Source: Hofstenia miamia | Lineage: Eukaryota; Xenacoelomorpha; Acoela | Reading direction: 5' to 3' | Length of the DNA: 64,000 bases | Assembly: GCA_004352715.1 (NCBI GenBank) | Contig: SCFE01000029.1 | Coordinates: 2,033,437 to 2,097,436 of the forward strand | Part shown: one piece after another, positions 35,401 to 45,681 of the stretch | How positions within the stretch are numbered: position 1 is the first letter of the stretch | Layout of the letters: every line of letters starts with the position of its first letter | Position numbers and translations under genes: made by a program | The notes under the pieces: generated by a model | Told to the model about the DNA's origin: nothing | The model's input: only the letters and a program-made list of their open reading frames with translations | Database searches by the model: none

Positions 35401-38094
35401 AAAGGTCACACAAGGAATCTGTTTATTGTTTAATATTACAATATGAATGCTTTAATTTTTGAGTTAACACCTGTCATTTATGCATTAAATATCTTGATTT
35501 TGTTATACAATGCTCAATAAAATTTAGTTAACCTTTGTTATTTGACATTTATTATTTTTACTAAAATGCTTTTCTAAATTTATCAGAATGCTAACCTAGG
35601 TGCCTTGTGGTGGTACAGCTTTGCAAGTTCATTCCATCAGCACTTTAAAAGGTATAGGGATAGGGAATTTACATCTGTACCTTAATTTTGTACCTTTAAC
35701 TATTTTGCTATCACCTAAATTGCACAAGCTGAGACTGCACTGAGTGTAGGTTTAACTTGCACATAGGATACACTATGCACCCAAGAACTCGTATGAGCTT
35801 CTCTGTATCAGGTTGGCCAATTGTGGCCACACCCTTCCTTCATCTGATCTCCCATACTTGTTTATTGCTTAGGGATATGTTCACTGGAGTTGGGTGAATA
35901 TATCAGTGTGACATTGGCAAATCAGGCTGCAGAAGACACTAGATTTAATGCTGATGCCACACTAGTTTTATTTCCCTCAAATCAGACATCATCAATAATT
36001 AAAAACTGTTAGAGACACTATTTGAATGAAATTGTATTTGAGTAAATAAATGTATTTATTTATTATATATTTGGATTAGATGCCTATTTAGTTTAGATCA
36101 TTAAAATCTGGAATTGCAATCAAATCATTGTAAAAATTTGTTGTAGTTGTAAACATTGACAGTATCCATTTACATTAGAAGATATTTAGCAATCATCTGA
36201 AACTCTGTTTATATCTAAATAAAATTTTAAGCCTTATAGTTATTGTGCTTTGTACTCTGTGTAATTTGCAGTTTAATTGTTTAAATATTCATTGATTTTT
36301 GTGACTTATTAAAATATTTACTGCATTTGGGTTGGTTTATCAATTTTCCCAGTATTTTGAAGATTTGTGGTTTAAGCTCACACAGCCCTTTCTAAAAAAC
36401 AAATTTACAGGTTAGAATCCTGTTGGATCTGCTTATAAAAATAAAATTTTATTTTTTCTAATAATGAATTCAGTATATTATTTCTGATGGTGTATCAAAT
36501 TTGCAATATTTTCAACTGTCAAAAATATAAATTTCTGTAATATATAATTTGCTAATTGTATGCAAGTGTAATGCATCCTTATGACTTGCCAGATTCTTGG
36601 CCCCTCTTAAGTAATATACTTAAGTATTAACTGCTCAAAGGCACCTCATACTAATTGTTGACAAGCTAAATTGATATATACAATGAAATAAAAGTATTTA
36701 AAAAATTCCAAAATCATAAACCTACTTTTGATGAATGCAAAAGGAAATAAGAAATATGTGATTGGTAAATCTATCAGAAATACAAGAGTTAGTAAATAAA
36801 ATTACAAATGTATGCTGAAAAATACACTACATATTACTAAAAAGTACAAATCATAAATGTATATTAACAAAATAATATAAATTCTATCTTAAATTTAAAC
36901 AGAGTTTCACATGATTGCAAAATATTTATTATATATAAAAGGAGACTGATAATGTTTATAATGGGGGATTTTCCTGAAATTCTGAAATGTTTTAAAATAT
37001 CTAACTTCTATATAATTGCTAGCAAAAGTAGCAAAAAAATGCTTTCCAGTTTTTAAAATTACATAGATTTTACAATATTACCTATTTTGATTTAATCCCA
37101 TTACAGTTTTCAATTTTGTCACATCATTGTGACCTCTTACAAATACTGAAAACTATAATAGTGCTATGTGCTACATATATCATTCAGGATTTTCAAGTTA
37201 GCATTTTTTTGAAGAAAATTTAAAGTTCAATAGAGTATTTTCAGATTTTAATAATTCCAAGTTTTTATATTTGTAATATTTTTTAATATAGAAACTTGTT
37301 TAAAATAATGGATATTTTTACAAATATTGCAAGTTTGAGTTTTATTGATTTATTTTGATTTTCTGAGATCTTTGATTGCTAACTCATTCAAGTTGTTGAA
37401 ATTCTTGATTAACTCTGATAAACTTGAATGCAACGTAGCTTATATTTTTTCACTTTCAGAAGTCATTTCAGGTTGAAAACATTGATTCTTTTTTCATTTA
37501 TTTTTTAGTATAGTACACAGATTATTTTGCTGATTTTTGAATGACCACCAAGCATATTATAATGATTATTTACTTTTTTGAGTAATATGAGATATAAGTG
37601 CTGCTTTGTTCCAACATGTCATAAAATATGTACAAATAACCTAAAAATTTGGTTCTTGAATGTTACAGTAAGCAGAAATTTGCAAATTTATTGGTTTAAT
37701 GCTGTGAATTAAAATGATGCCATAAATCCAGTAAAATACCCTATGTTTGTTTGTGAAAAATGTTTCAATTCAAAAAATGATACAGTTCCATACAACATCA
37801 ATCCTCAAACACTATGTATATATATGTATACATACATATATATATATATATTTATATGTACCAGTGTCTATTTAAAATCATTGTCCATACAAAAAATATA
37901 TAAATTTCAGAATTTAAATGACCTGATAGGGGTTCATTAAACTGAGTTTGGAGATGTCACTTAGTTTCACTGGTGTAAGAATGGTGACATGCTTCAAATG
38001 TAAACTTGTATACAATTGATGAAACAAGCATCTCTGGAATTGGATCTTTCTTGCAAAATATATTACAGGTCTTCTTAGTTTCTAATATGTATAT
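32481..38094. repeat. AT-rich, CpG-poor stretch of decayed repeats
   Basis: Only a handful of CG dinucleotides are visible in about 5.6 kb. Contains an RT scrap at 34571-34819, blocks related to an inverted copy at 58153-58362 (36101-36134 and 36957-37140), and an (AT)n/(TATG) tract at about 37816-37860. No intact gene recognised. Confidence 0.5.
34571..34819 (+). pseudogene. LINE reverse-transcriptase fragment
   Basis: The translation contains VMYADRICIIINATSPSF then ILNNWSNQNGLRLNI. This matches the region around RT motif C (YADD in functional enzymes) and the following W...NGL.LN block of LINE RTs. The second Asp of YADD is Arg, so it would be inactive. No flanking RT domains were recognised nearby, so this is a relic. 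Confidence 0.65.
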
Positions 38095-39005
38095 TATAGA
38101 GTCACTTGGGGCCCTTATTTTTGCATTCATTTATTAATTCAGTGCTAATTTTTTATTTAATTCAGTAATTTTAATGATTTTTAGTGTTTTTGAACTTAAG
38201 TTTCAAAGTAGTTATTAATTGTCCCCTCAATCAAGTTGAACATGTAATTGCTTGTTTGAATTGCAAGGGAATTGAAGCAAATTTTGTAAAACAGTAAATA
38301 TTTACCTTTTACTTGTATATAAGTAGGGAAATCATTGTAGCAAATTTAAATAAATTTTGTCTCACTGGAGACCATTTTCTTTTTATTTACTTAATATCTT
38401 TAACCTTTTTTAGCTATGGTATTGATTTAATAAGAATGCATTTGTAAGATCCAGCAATAATGTGGGAGGAACTCCACTGTGCCTGGGGCAAAAACTTGCT
38501 CCTGGACAGATGGTAGCCCATATTGTGGTTGCTTTAGGGCTAAGTATACATACAGGAAATAAAAAACTGTTATCATTGATTGGTTTGTACATGCACTTAA
38601 GAACAACACAATGCAAATATAATATGCTGTTGGCAAACAAGAATACAGGGCAATTACATGTGATTATATTTTATTTAATGAGCTGAGATAAGAAGTACAC
38701 TGAGCTAAATTTTTTAATGAGCTAGAAATTAATACTAGATACACACAATTAGCACCTTGGCATGTAAGGATGGTTTCTCAAGATTTGGCTTCAGCATGAT
38801 GCCATGTGAATTGGTTGCTATCTGGAATGCCATCTTGGGGAATGGTTTCAGTTTTTTCTATAGTGAAATTGGTGAACTACTAATGTTCATTTGTTTTGTT
38901 GGAATGTGGGTTACTCTCAGCAATGGTAAATCTTTGCAACCTTCAGTCTGTACTATGTGTTACCCAGTGCCACTTGAGCTGTTAGATGTGCCCCACAATT
39001 CTACA
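38095..39005 (+). repeat. 5' LTR of a Ty3/gypsy element
   Basis: Co-linear, with scattered substitutions and one indel of about 23 bp, with 55050-55958. Ends are of TGTAG...CTACA form (the first G is mutated to A here). It is followed directly by a primer-binding site. ORFs inside it (for example 38757-39011) are chance or vestigial, since both LTRs carry them. I saw no CG dinucleotide in it. Confidence 0.85.
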
Positions 39006-39025
39006 TGGTGACCCTGATGTGATTC
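39006..39025 (+). other. Primer-binding site, tRNA-Trp type
   Basis: TGGTGACCCTGATGTGATTC directly follows the LTR. It is complementary to the conserved 3' end of animal tRNA-Trp except at the last base and at two positions; both of these would be C in a CpG and are T here. Confidence 0.7.
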
Positions 39026-39399
39026 AGAACTGTTCTTGGTGTTTTCTTACTGTTTTTGTTTCATTCTTTCCATTGGGTGTGTGAGGCAGCTGGGATGGAT
39101 TTCCCCTGACCTCAATTTACTTCACCACCAATCAATGCACAACTTTACCTCATATGTAATTCTACACTTTCAATTCTGTGATCTGAAGCCATTACTGAGC
39201 CTTGATTGTTCTTACCATTCTTAGTGCCATATTAGCATTGTCTCATTATTCTAGTAATTGGAATGATTGCAATACCTATACCTTGCTGCTGTCTGTCAGT
39301 TGATTTTGTTTCTTCTATACAGTTGGATGTTTCTCCCACATTGTTGGAATTGTTTTTGGAACCTTTTTCTTATTTTACTTTTACTTACTCTTGTTCTTA

Positions 39400-41060
39400 T
39401 GGATGTGGATTTTTCTATTTCTCATAATGGGACCCCCTCTTGGGACATCCCCTGTGTAAGTGTTGGCAGCCTGGATGCTGCCCCTCACACCACTGGATTT
39501 GATTCTGCTGTTGTTTTACCTACACCTACTCCCACCAAACCTGTTTCTGCTATGTCTACACCCTCCGAAGTTTTTCAACAAGAGATCCCCACTTCTGCTA
39601 CCTTGTTGAACCTGTTTATTTTGTATATGCCATTGTTGCCTCTTCTAGAGTTACCAACAACCAAAGTTGAACAGCTTAGAGAAGCCCTTTCCAAGCAGAT
39701 TTCCCAGCGCCACTTCTACAATTTTGTCTTGATGCCTTGCAGGCAGAGCTATGACAACAAGCCACTGCAGCTTGGCAGCATGAGAGATGCTTGCTTGATT
39801 TGATTTTGGCATTAGAGATGCAAGTTCAAGAACCTACCCCATATTCTCCACCAATCTTGCTAGGAGAGCCTGAGTACATAACTCATGCCTTTTGGATAAT
39901 GCTCTTGACACTCTCTCTGAAAGATTTTCAAGTATTATTTCACAAATGTTTTCTGCTCACTTTTCTTAGGCTCTGACAGCACCTACTATGACTCCAGTGA
40001 TGCTGCCATTTGTTACCCCCATTACCTCTTTTACAGTTGGAGACCCTACATTCACCCAGTCAGCTCTCATGCAAGTTTTGACATTAACAACCATAGTTAT
40101 GCCAGGCCCTTGTACCCTGAGCACAACAGTAGTGCCCACAGCACCTGTCAGTGTCACAGTTACTCCAACTGCTATGATCACTTCACCTCCTCCCCTGAGT
40201 AACCCTATCATGTCCATGACAACTCATTGACCACACTTTACCCACTCAATGTTACCCACAGAAGCATCTGGAGGCAAATCAGCAAACCTTTTCAATCCAC
40301 ACTCTGTGTTGCCCAAATTTACTGGAAAAATTGACAAGATCTCACAGTCATTTGAAAAGTGGCTCTTCCTCTTTGAGCTCACTATGAAACAATATAAAGC
40401 TACACAGGATGCTGCTGCTGCTCAATTCCCCATGTACCTGCAAGGCCTCACATACAATCAGTAAATGATGTTGGACAGAGAGGTCAAAACAAATTATCAA
40501 CTACTCATTGGTCATTTTGAGGACCATTACAAGGCGCCACATATAAAGCAGCAATATAAGACCCTCTTATGTGATCTCTCCTTCAAAAGGGGAGATGATG
40601 TCAGGACCTATATCACACAGGTTGACAGACTATTTCACCTTAGCAAGCTGATGCCAGAATACTCACAACATGATCTCTTTTTGTACATCTGTTGGGGGTT
40701 CCCCTCCACCATTTGGAGCCATCTCAAACTCAAGTGTAATCTGGAGGATGACTTGAACTCCATCATCAAAAAGGTGATGAGCATAGTCTATATATTGCAA
40801 AATACAACTCGCATTGAAAAAGATGCTGGAGATCTAAGGACAGGTCAGACAGCCCCCAAACTGCCAACCTTTTTGAGTTCATCTGTAGTACAGAAGAAAC
40901 TTGATAATGAAGTAATGTGTTGTGGACAATTAGGTCACATTCAGACTCAGTGTGGTGCAGCTATTTGTCTATTGGCTAATGGAGATGGTTTCATTATTGA
41001 AGAGCCGTCAACTGAAGTGCGTACTCCCACCCCTACCCAGTCAAGTCTGTTAGTCATTTA
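39400..41060 (+). pseudogene. Ty3/gypsy gag, broken
   Basis: Starts at a plausible ATG 39400 (MDVDFSISHNGTPSWDI). A Pro/Ser/Thr-rich N-terminal region follows, with several stops and frameshifts between 39800 and 40250. The capsid-like core covers 40249-40464 (LPKFTGKIDKISQSFEKWLF) and, after an in-frame TAA, 40465-41060 (LSFKRGDDVRTYITQVDRLF). A degenerate zinc knuckle, CCGQLGHIQTQC, lies near 40920-40955. Gag forms the particle and packages element RNA. The internal stop, frameshifts and altered knuckle mean it is dead. It lies between the PBS and protease, in normal order. Confidence 0.8.
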
Positions 41061-41065
41061 AATTA

Positions 41066-41590
41066 GATGGAGCACCGCCTCCTGAAAACTGTGTGCATGA
41101 TGTCCTAGTAATCACCTTGTTATTGCATACCAATGTCATCCCTGTGGATGTGAACAGACTTTTAATTAATGTCACAATCAATACAGGAGCCTCTGCTTCC
41201 ATAATAAGTGACACCTGATGTGACAAGCTTTGCTTGGAGAGAGAGTCTATTGCCATCTACAGCATGCTTGCTGGATGCTTTGGGAAATACTATCTCATTG
41301 AAAGGTCAGGTAAATAACCTTGAACTACAAATTTGTCAGAAGTATTTCCAAATGGATCTCATTGTTATAGACACTTGTGATAGGCCCTTGCCATATGATA
41401 TCATCCTCAGCAACAATTTTCTTGAAAAGAACGCCTGTGTTATAGACTATGGAAATAATACTATCTTGATCTGTGAATGTGAGCCTCAGGAGGAGCTTAC
41501 TGCAATCTGTAACCAAGAAATCTTGCTAACACTATCTGAAAGTATTGTTGTGGAACCCTGGCCATTACTAACTCTCCTTATGAGGGCAAC
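41066..41590 (+). pseudogene. Ty3/gypsy aspartic protease, broken
   Basis: VTINTGASASIIS near 41170-41207 is the active-site DTGAS block with Asp replaced by Asn, followed by a stop and frameshift. In the next frame (41208-41597) DIILSNNFLEKNACVIDY is the conserved C-terminal block (usually ILG.DFL). The enzyme would have matured Gag-Pol. Loss of the catalytic Asp and the frameshift make it inactive. Confidence 0.75.
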
Positions 41591-41639
41591 ATTATGATCT
41601 CTGGACAAAGAGGGAAATGCCTTCCAGGCATACACTTTT

Positions 41640-41997
41640 CCCCAGACCTCTGCTTGTCTGATTAGAATGGATCCAACAAAGATCTCTATTGTCACAACTC
41701 TGGTCCAACTTGAAATGAAAGCCACTGCTTGTCTGCCTGTTCTCACTGTGATTCACAATCTGAGTGAACCCAGTGATCCAGTGCAGATCCCAGTGGTCAA
41801 TGAAAAAACTCACAGAAACCTGAGTCCCTAAGAATGTGATTCACTCTCTGCTCTCTTGCACCAGCACCATGATGTGTTTAACTATGGCTCAATTAGCATT
41901 GGTAAGGCTGTCAGGGAACAACATGCAATTACAACTAAAAGTGATTGCCCCATTTGGTTGCCAGTTTGGAAAGTGCCAAAAAACCTACGTGCAGAGT
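41640..41997 (+). pseudogene. Ty3/gypsy RT N-terminus, cut by a LINE
   Basis: LSALLHQHHDVFNYGSISIG, then EQHAITTKSDCPIWLPVWKV and PKNLRAE match the start of gypsy RT (D.F, H.I.T....PI, P...R.E). Homology stops at 41997, one base before the second ribozyme and LINE start. A stop lies at 41829-41831. The rest of RT, RNase H and integrase are not found in the window. Confidence 0.75.
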
Positions 41998-42171
41998 GGA
42001 TCTCAATGATCTTTCATGCGCAACACAGCACTCTGGCGAAAACCAAATAGTGCCCTAGCCTCTGACTGATTGAGAGTTCTTCGCTGCCTCCTCGTGGCGA
42101 GATCCGGATAGTCAATCCTAGTACACACCCTGTACAGGTTCTAGAGTTGATGAACAAAATGCCTAGAACTC
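41998..42171 (+). ncRNA. Second HDV-like ribozyme candidate at LINE 5' end
   Basis: P1: GGATCTC 41998-42004 with GAGATCC 42099-42105, seven perfect pairs. P3: GCC 42086-42088 with GGC 42096-42098. L3 is TCCTCGT. P1.1 GG is at 42106-42107. P4: CCT-A-GTACA with TGTACAGG (42117-42138), loop CACCC. P2: GAGTTCT 42074-42080 with AGAACTC 42165-42171, possibly extended inward by G42083-C42162 and C42084-G42161. J4/2 is GAACAAAA, with a candidate catalytic C at 42155. The order and L3 match the HDV-like fold. The weak points are the imperfect P2 next to P3 and the non-standard J4/2. Its first base coincides with the LINE insertion boundary. Confidence 0.65.
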
Positions 42172-42220
42172 CCCCTTCTGCGGAGCGGCGAACCCTTAAG
42201 GGGAAATGTAGCTAAAAGGA

Positions 42221-42832
42221 ATGAGTACAAAAGTGAATAGAACCAGATACTTGCTACCACAAGGGCGTGTGGGACACAGGACTGATCAACGCGATCAGGG
42301 ACGTCCAACCAGATTTGGTCTATTCAATGTTCGAACTCTAAACGACGATCACACCCTTGAATCATTGGTTAACACCATGATCTCAAGAGGCCTGGATTTG
42401 GTATTGTTGTGTGAGACACACCTTAAAGGTGAAGTGGCTAGGGAAGTGCACAGGGGATACTACTTGTATAGTATTGGACATGGCACTTTGGCAAGGGATG
42501 GAGTTGGTTTCTTAATTAGCCCCCGGTTAGTTAAGCTTAAACCTGTATTCCATCCCGACACTCCTAGAACGGCGAGGCTAACCTTTCAAAGTAGTCTATT
42601 TTCAGGTATAAGGGACTTAATTGTTGCTTATGCACCAACTGAATCTCATTCTACAGAGAAAGAAGTGGCTGAGTTCTACAGCAATCTTTCCAGGGTCATA
42701 TCTGCGTGTCGACCTAAACGGAAGTTCCTCGTGGCCGGGGATTTTAACTGCAGGGTTGGTGGCACCTTGAGCTCTATACCTGGAGTGACAGGAGGCTTCA
42801 CCACCTCTCAGGATAGTACACCGAATGGTGTA
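42221..42832 (+). CDS. LINE ORF2 endonuclease domain (APE type), partial
   Basis: The ORF is open from ATG 42221 to the gap (204 codons). The APE endonuclease blocks are in order: FGLFNVRTL (Asn block), DLVLLCETHLKG (catalytic Glu), GVGFLISPR, LIVAYAPTESHSTEKEV, and FLVAGDFNCRVGG (Asp/Asn block). The CYAPT..-like and SPR blocks resemble the RTE clade. The enzyme nicks target DNA to prime reverse transcription. No stop or frameshift appears in the visible part. RT would lie in the gap. Confidence 0.85.
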
Positions 42833-43832
42833 NNNNNNNNNNNNNNNNNNNNNNNNNNNNNNNNNNNNNNNNNNNNNNNNNNNNNNNNNNNNNNNNNNNN
42901 NNNNNNNNNNNNNNNNNNNNNNNNNNNNNNNNNNNNNNNNNNNNNNNNNNNNNNNNNNNNNNNNNNNNNNNNNNNNNNNNNNNNNNNNNNNNNNNNNNNN
43001 NNNNNNNNNNNNNNNNNNNNNNNNNNNNNNNNNNNNNNNNNNNNNNNNNNNNNNNNNNNNNNNNNNNNNNNNNNNNNNNNNNNNNNNNNNNNNNNNNNNN
43101 NNNNNNNNNNNNNNNNNNNNNNNNNNNNNNNNNNNNNNNNNNNNNNNNNNNNNNNNNNNNNNNNNNNNNNNNNNNNNNNNNNNNNNNNNNNNNNNNNNNN
43201 NNNNNNNNNNNNNNNNNNNNNNNNNNNNNNNNNNNNNNNNNNNNNNNNNNNNNNNNNNNNNNNNNNNNNNNNNNNNNNNNNNNNNNNNNNNNNNNNNNNN
43301 NNNNNNNNNNNNNNNNNNNNNNNNNNNNNNNNNNNNNNNNNNNNNNNNNNNNNNNNNNNNNNNNNNNNNNNNNNNNNNNNNNNNNNNNNNNNNNNNNNNN
43401 NNNNNNNNNNNNNNNNNNNNNNNNNNNNNNNNNNNNNNNNNNNNNNNNNNNNNNNNNNNNNNNNNNNNNNNNNNNNNNNNNNNNNNNNNNNNNNNNNNNN
43501 NNNNNNNNNNNNNNNNNNNNNNNNNNNNNNNNNNNNNNNNNNNNNNNNNNNNNNNNNNNNNNNNNNNNNNNNNNNNNNNNNNNNNNNNNNNNNNNNNNNN
43601 NNNNNNNNNNNNNNNNNNNNNNNNNNNNNNNNNNNNNNNNNNNNNNNNNNNNNNNNNNNNNNNNNNNNNNNNNNNNNNNNNNNNNNNNNNNNNNNNNNNN
43701 NNNNNNNNNNNNNNNNNNNNNNNNNNNNNNNNNNNNNNNNNNNNNNNNNNNNNNNNNNNNNNNNNNNNNNNNNNNNNNNNNNNNNNNNNNNNNNNNNNNN
43801 NNNNNNNNNNNNNNNNNNNNNNNNNNNNNNNN
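42833..43832. other. Assembly gap, exactly 1000 N
   Basis: Placeholder-length gap between the LINE and AT-rich exon-like sequence; the two sides may not be truly adjacent. Confidence 0.95.
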
Positions 43833-43956
43833 TACATATATTTGGAAAAGCGTTATAGGCAACAAATTGAATTATTAACAGATAAAGCAATTGTTTACAC
43901 ATTTGTGGGTATTCGAGTCCAAAAAAATGTTGCAATGGTTTTTGGGACATTTGAAG
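43833..43956 (+). CDS. Exon-like block, partial, unknown protein
   Basis: Open from the gap edge (EKRYRQQIELLTDKAIVYTF, VGIRVQKNVAMVFGTFE) to a donor-like GAAG|GTATAA at 43956/43957, phase 1. Composition looks coding. The phase does not join the next block (44086, phase 0), so either an unseen exon lies between or one of the calls is wrong. Confidence 0.35.
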
Positions 43957-44085
43957 GTATAAAATGCTAATACTATTGGAAGGTTTCCCCCGTATTCAAC
44001 TCTGATGCAATTTGTTTAGCATAATTTGTACTTTGTATTTTATTTTAGAACTTACAGATTTTCACTAAAGATTTCTTCCTTTCAG

Positions 44086-44171
44086 GAAGAATTTTTAAAA
44101 GTAGCAAGACAAGCCATTCATTTACGTAAAGAACACGTTTCTATAAAAATTGATTCAATTTTTGTGTACAG
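44086..44171 (+). CDS. Exon-like block, unknown protein
   Basis: Bounded by a strong acceptor, TTCTTCCTTTCAG|GAAG, and a donor, TACAG|GTAATA. It encodes 28 codons (EEFLKVARQAIHLRKEHVSI) plus two bases. It is short, so chance is possible, but both splice signals are good. Confidence 0.4.
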
Positions 44172-44719
44172 GTAATAATTTTATGTTTTATGAAATTTTT
44201 TCGGGAGAAGTATACTAAATGTACTCAATTCTCAACTTTTTAAGCAATTTTTAAGTTTCTTAAAAATTTAAATTAAATTATTATTAATAGCCATATTCGA
44301 TTTAGCCGATTTAATTAATAATATTATTATGATTAAAAGAAATAGTTTTTACTATAAGTAAGTAGTCAGATCTCAACCTCCTTCACATCTAGCATATTTC
44401 TCCCTTAGTGATATTGTTTCCTTATATGCTTTTTCAAGGGCTACATTTGGTTATTATAATCGTTGTTCGATTTCTTTGCAACAGCTTTCCGAAATATTGT
44501 GCCTGCCATCATTTTGGTACTGTTCAATTACTTCAGAGCGATTATTGTACGGTCATCGTCTTACAGAAAGAGTTAAAGTTTCTGTTAGAAGAAATTTCAA
44601 AAAATTTCTTATTGTTTCTGACCAGAAGAAAGTTGAAAAATTATCCGTTGAAACTGTTTTCATACATTTTAAGTGGGCATTTATTCAGTTTGATTTAAAT
44701 AAATTGTGATTTTGTTGAA

Positions 44720-45418
44720 ATGGCTGATATTCAATTTCTTTTTAGCAATTCCTTTTGTTCAACATTTTGCAAATCCTCTCAATTTCAGAAGTTTAACCAC
44801 GTTGGTTCTTTTAAGATTTCCAATTCATTTATTATAAACAACAGTTTTCAACAAGTGATAACCAAGCTAAATGAATATTTCCTCAAAAACTCTTTTAAAA
44901 TTCGTTTAGATATATGTAATCATTTAATTTTAGATAATTTTTCTAAACTAAAACGGACAAAATCTTCCAAGTATAAAAAACTTCAAGGTCGTAAAAAGGC
45001 ACAATTTTTATCTGAAGTGCACGAATGGTTTATAAGAGAAAGTTTTTTGGTGAATTCACATCAAATTTGTGGAGATTATAATAATGCAATGCAGCAAATT
45101 CAAAAGCAAAAACATCTTTGTGAGGCATTAATAACCAGGGTAAACGAACTTTTGCAAATCGTTGATTCCAAAAACGAAGAATTCGAAAACTTTAAAAATG
45201 AAAGTTTCAATGAAATTTCCAATCTCATAGCTCAAAATGAACGTCTTTCCCAAACAATGAATATGTTTACTGATATTGATTATAGTAATACGTCAAAACT
45301 CAACTTTTTTCAAGCGAAAACTCGATTGCGAAGCACAATGAAGTGCAAATTGAAAAATTCTACAGTCCCAAGCTCTCTGAACTTCGTAATCCAACTAACA
45401 CTCGTTGATTTTGGTTGA
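44720..45418 (+). CDS. Uncharacterised coiled-coil protein, 232 aa
   Basis: ATG 44720 (MADIQFLFSNSFCSTFCKSS) to TGA 45416-45418. A basic middle segment (FSKLKRTKSSKYKKLQGRKK, residues about 74-93) is followed by a helix-rich, probably coiled-coil region (LCEALITRVNELLQIVDSKN to LIAQNERLSQTMNMF, about 133-190). After the stop, other frames stay partly open to about 45600 with plausible composition, which suggests a longer ancestral ORF broken by frameshifts near 45370. No family recognised. It could be a repeat-borne gene or a host gene. It is the longest intact ORF in the window apart from gap-spanning ones. Confidence 0.45.
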   Translation: MADIQFLFSNSFCSTFCKSSQFQKFNHVGSFKISNSFIINNSFQQVITKLNEYFLKNSFKIRLDICNHLILDNFSKLKRTKSSKYKKLQGRKKAQFLSEVHEWFIRESFLVNSHQICGDYNNAMQQIQKQKHLCEALITRVNELLQIVDSKNEEFENFKNESFNEISNLIAQNERLSQTMNMFTDIDYSNTSKLNFFQAKTRLRSTMKCKLKNSTVPSSLNFVIQLTLVDFG

Positions 45419-45640
45419 AAGTTGCGACATTGGAAACGTTTTCGAAACTGAATCTGTACATTCTTGTATGATTTTTTCGCAAAATAGTTCTTCAGAGAGA
45501 ATATCTCTGCTGATTTGTACAAAACATTTTTGGTACAACTATAGCTGCAAACGATCATCCATAGGTTCACCATTCACATCTTGCAACATAAAAATGCATT
45601 TGTTATCTAATAAAATATTGGTAAGCATCTTTTTGGGGTC

Positions 45641-45681
<41 letters not shown>

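Larger units (their letters stand above)
41998..42832 (+). mobile_element. RTE-like LINE 5' part inserted in gypsy RT
   Basis: GC- and CpG-rich sequence starting at the ribozyme and running to the 1000-N gap at 42833. Contains a short leader and an endonuclease ORF. It interrupts the gypsy pol reading frame. The 3' end is in or beyond the gap and was not seen. Confidence 0.8.

Noticed and set aside
38757-39011. ORF with KDGFSRFGFS..PCEL resembling a gypsy RT block
   Set aside because: It lies inside the LTR, is present in both LTR copies, and the following residues do not continue as RT.
39966-40217. Gly/Val-rich minus-strand ORF
   Set aside because: Shadow of the Pro/Thr-rich gag region on the plus strand.
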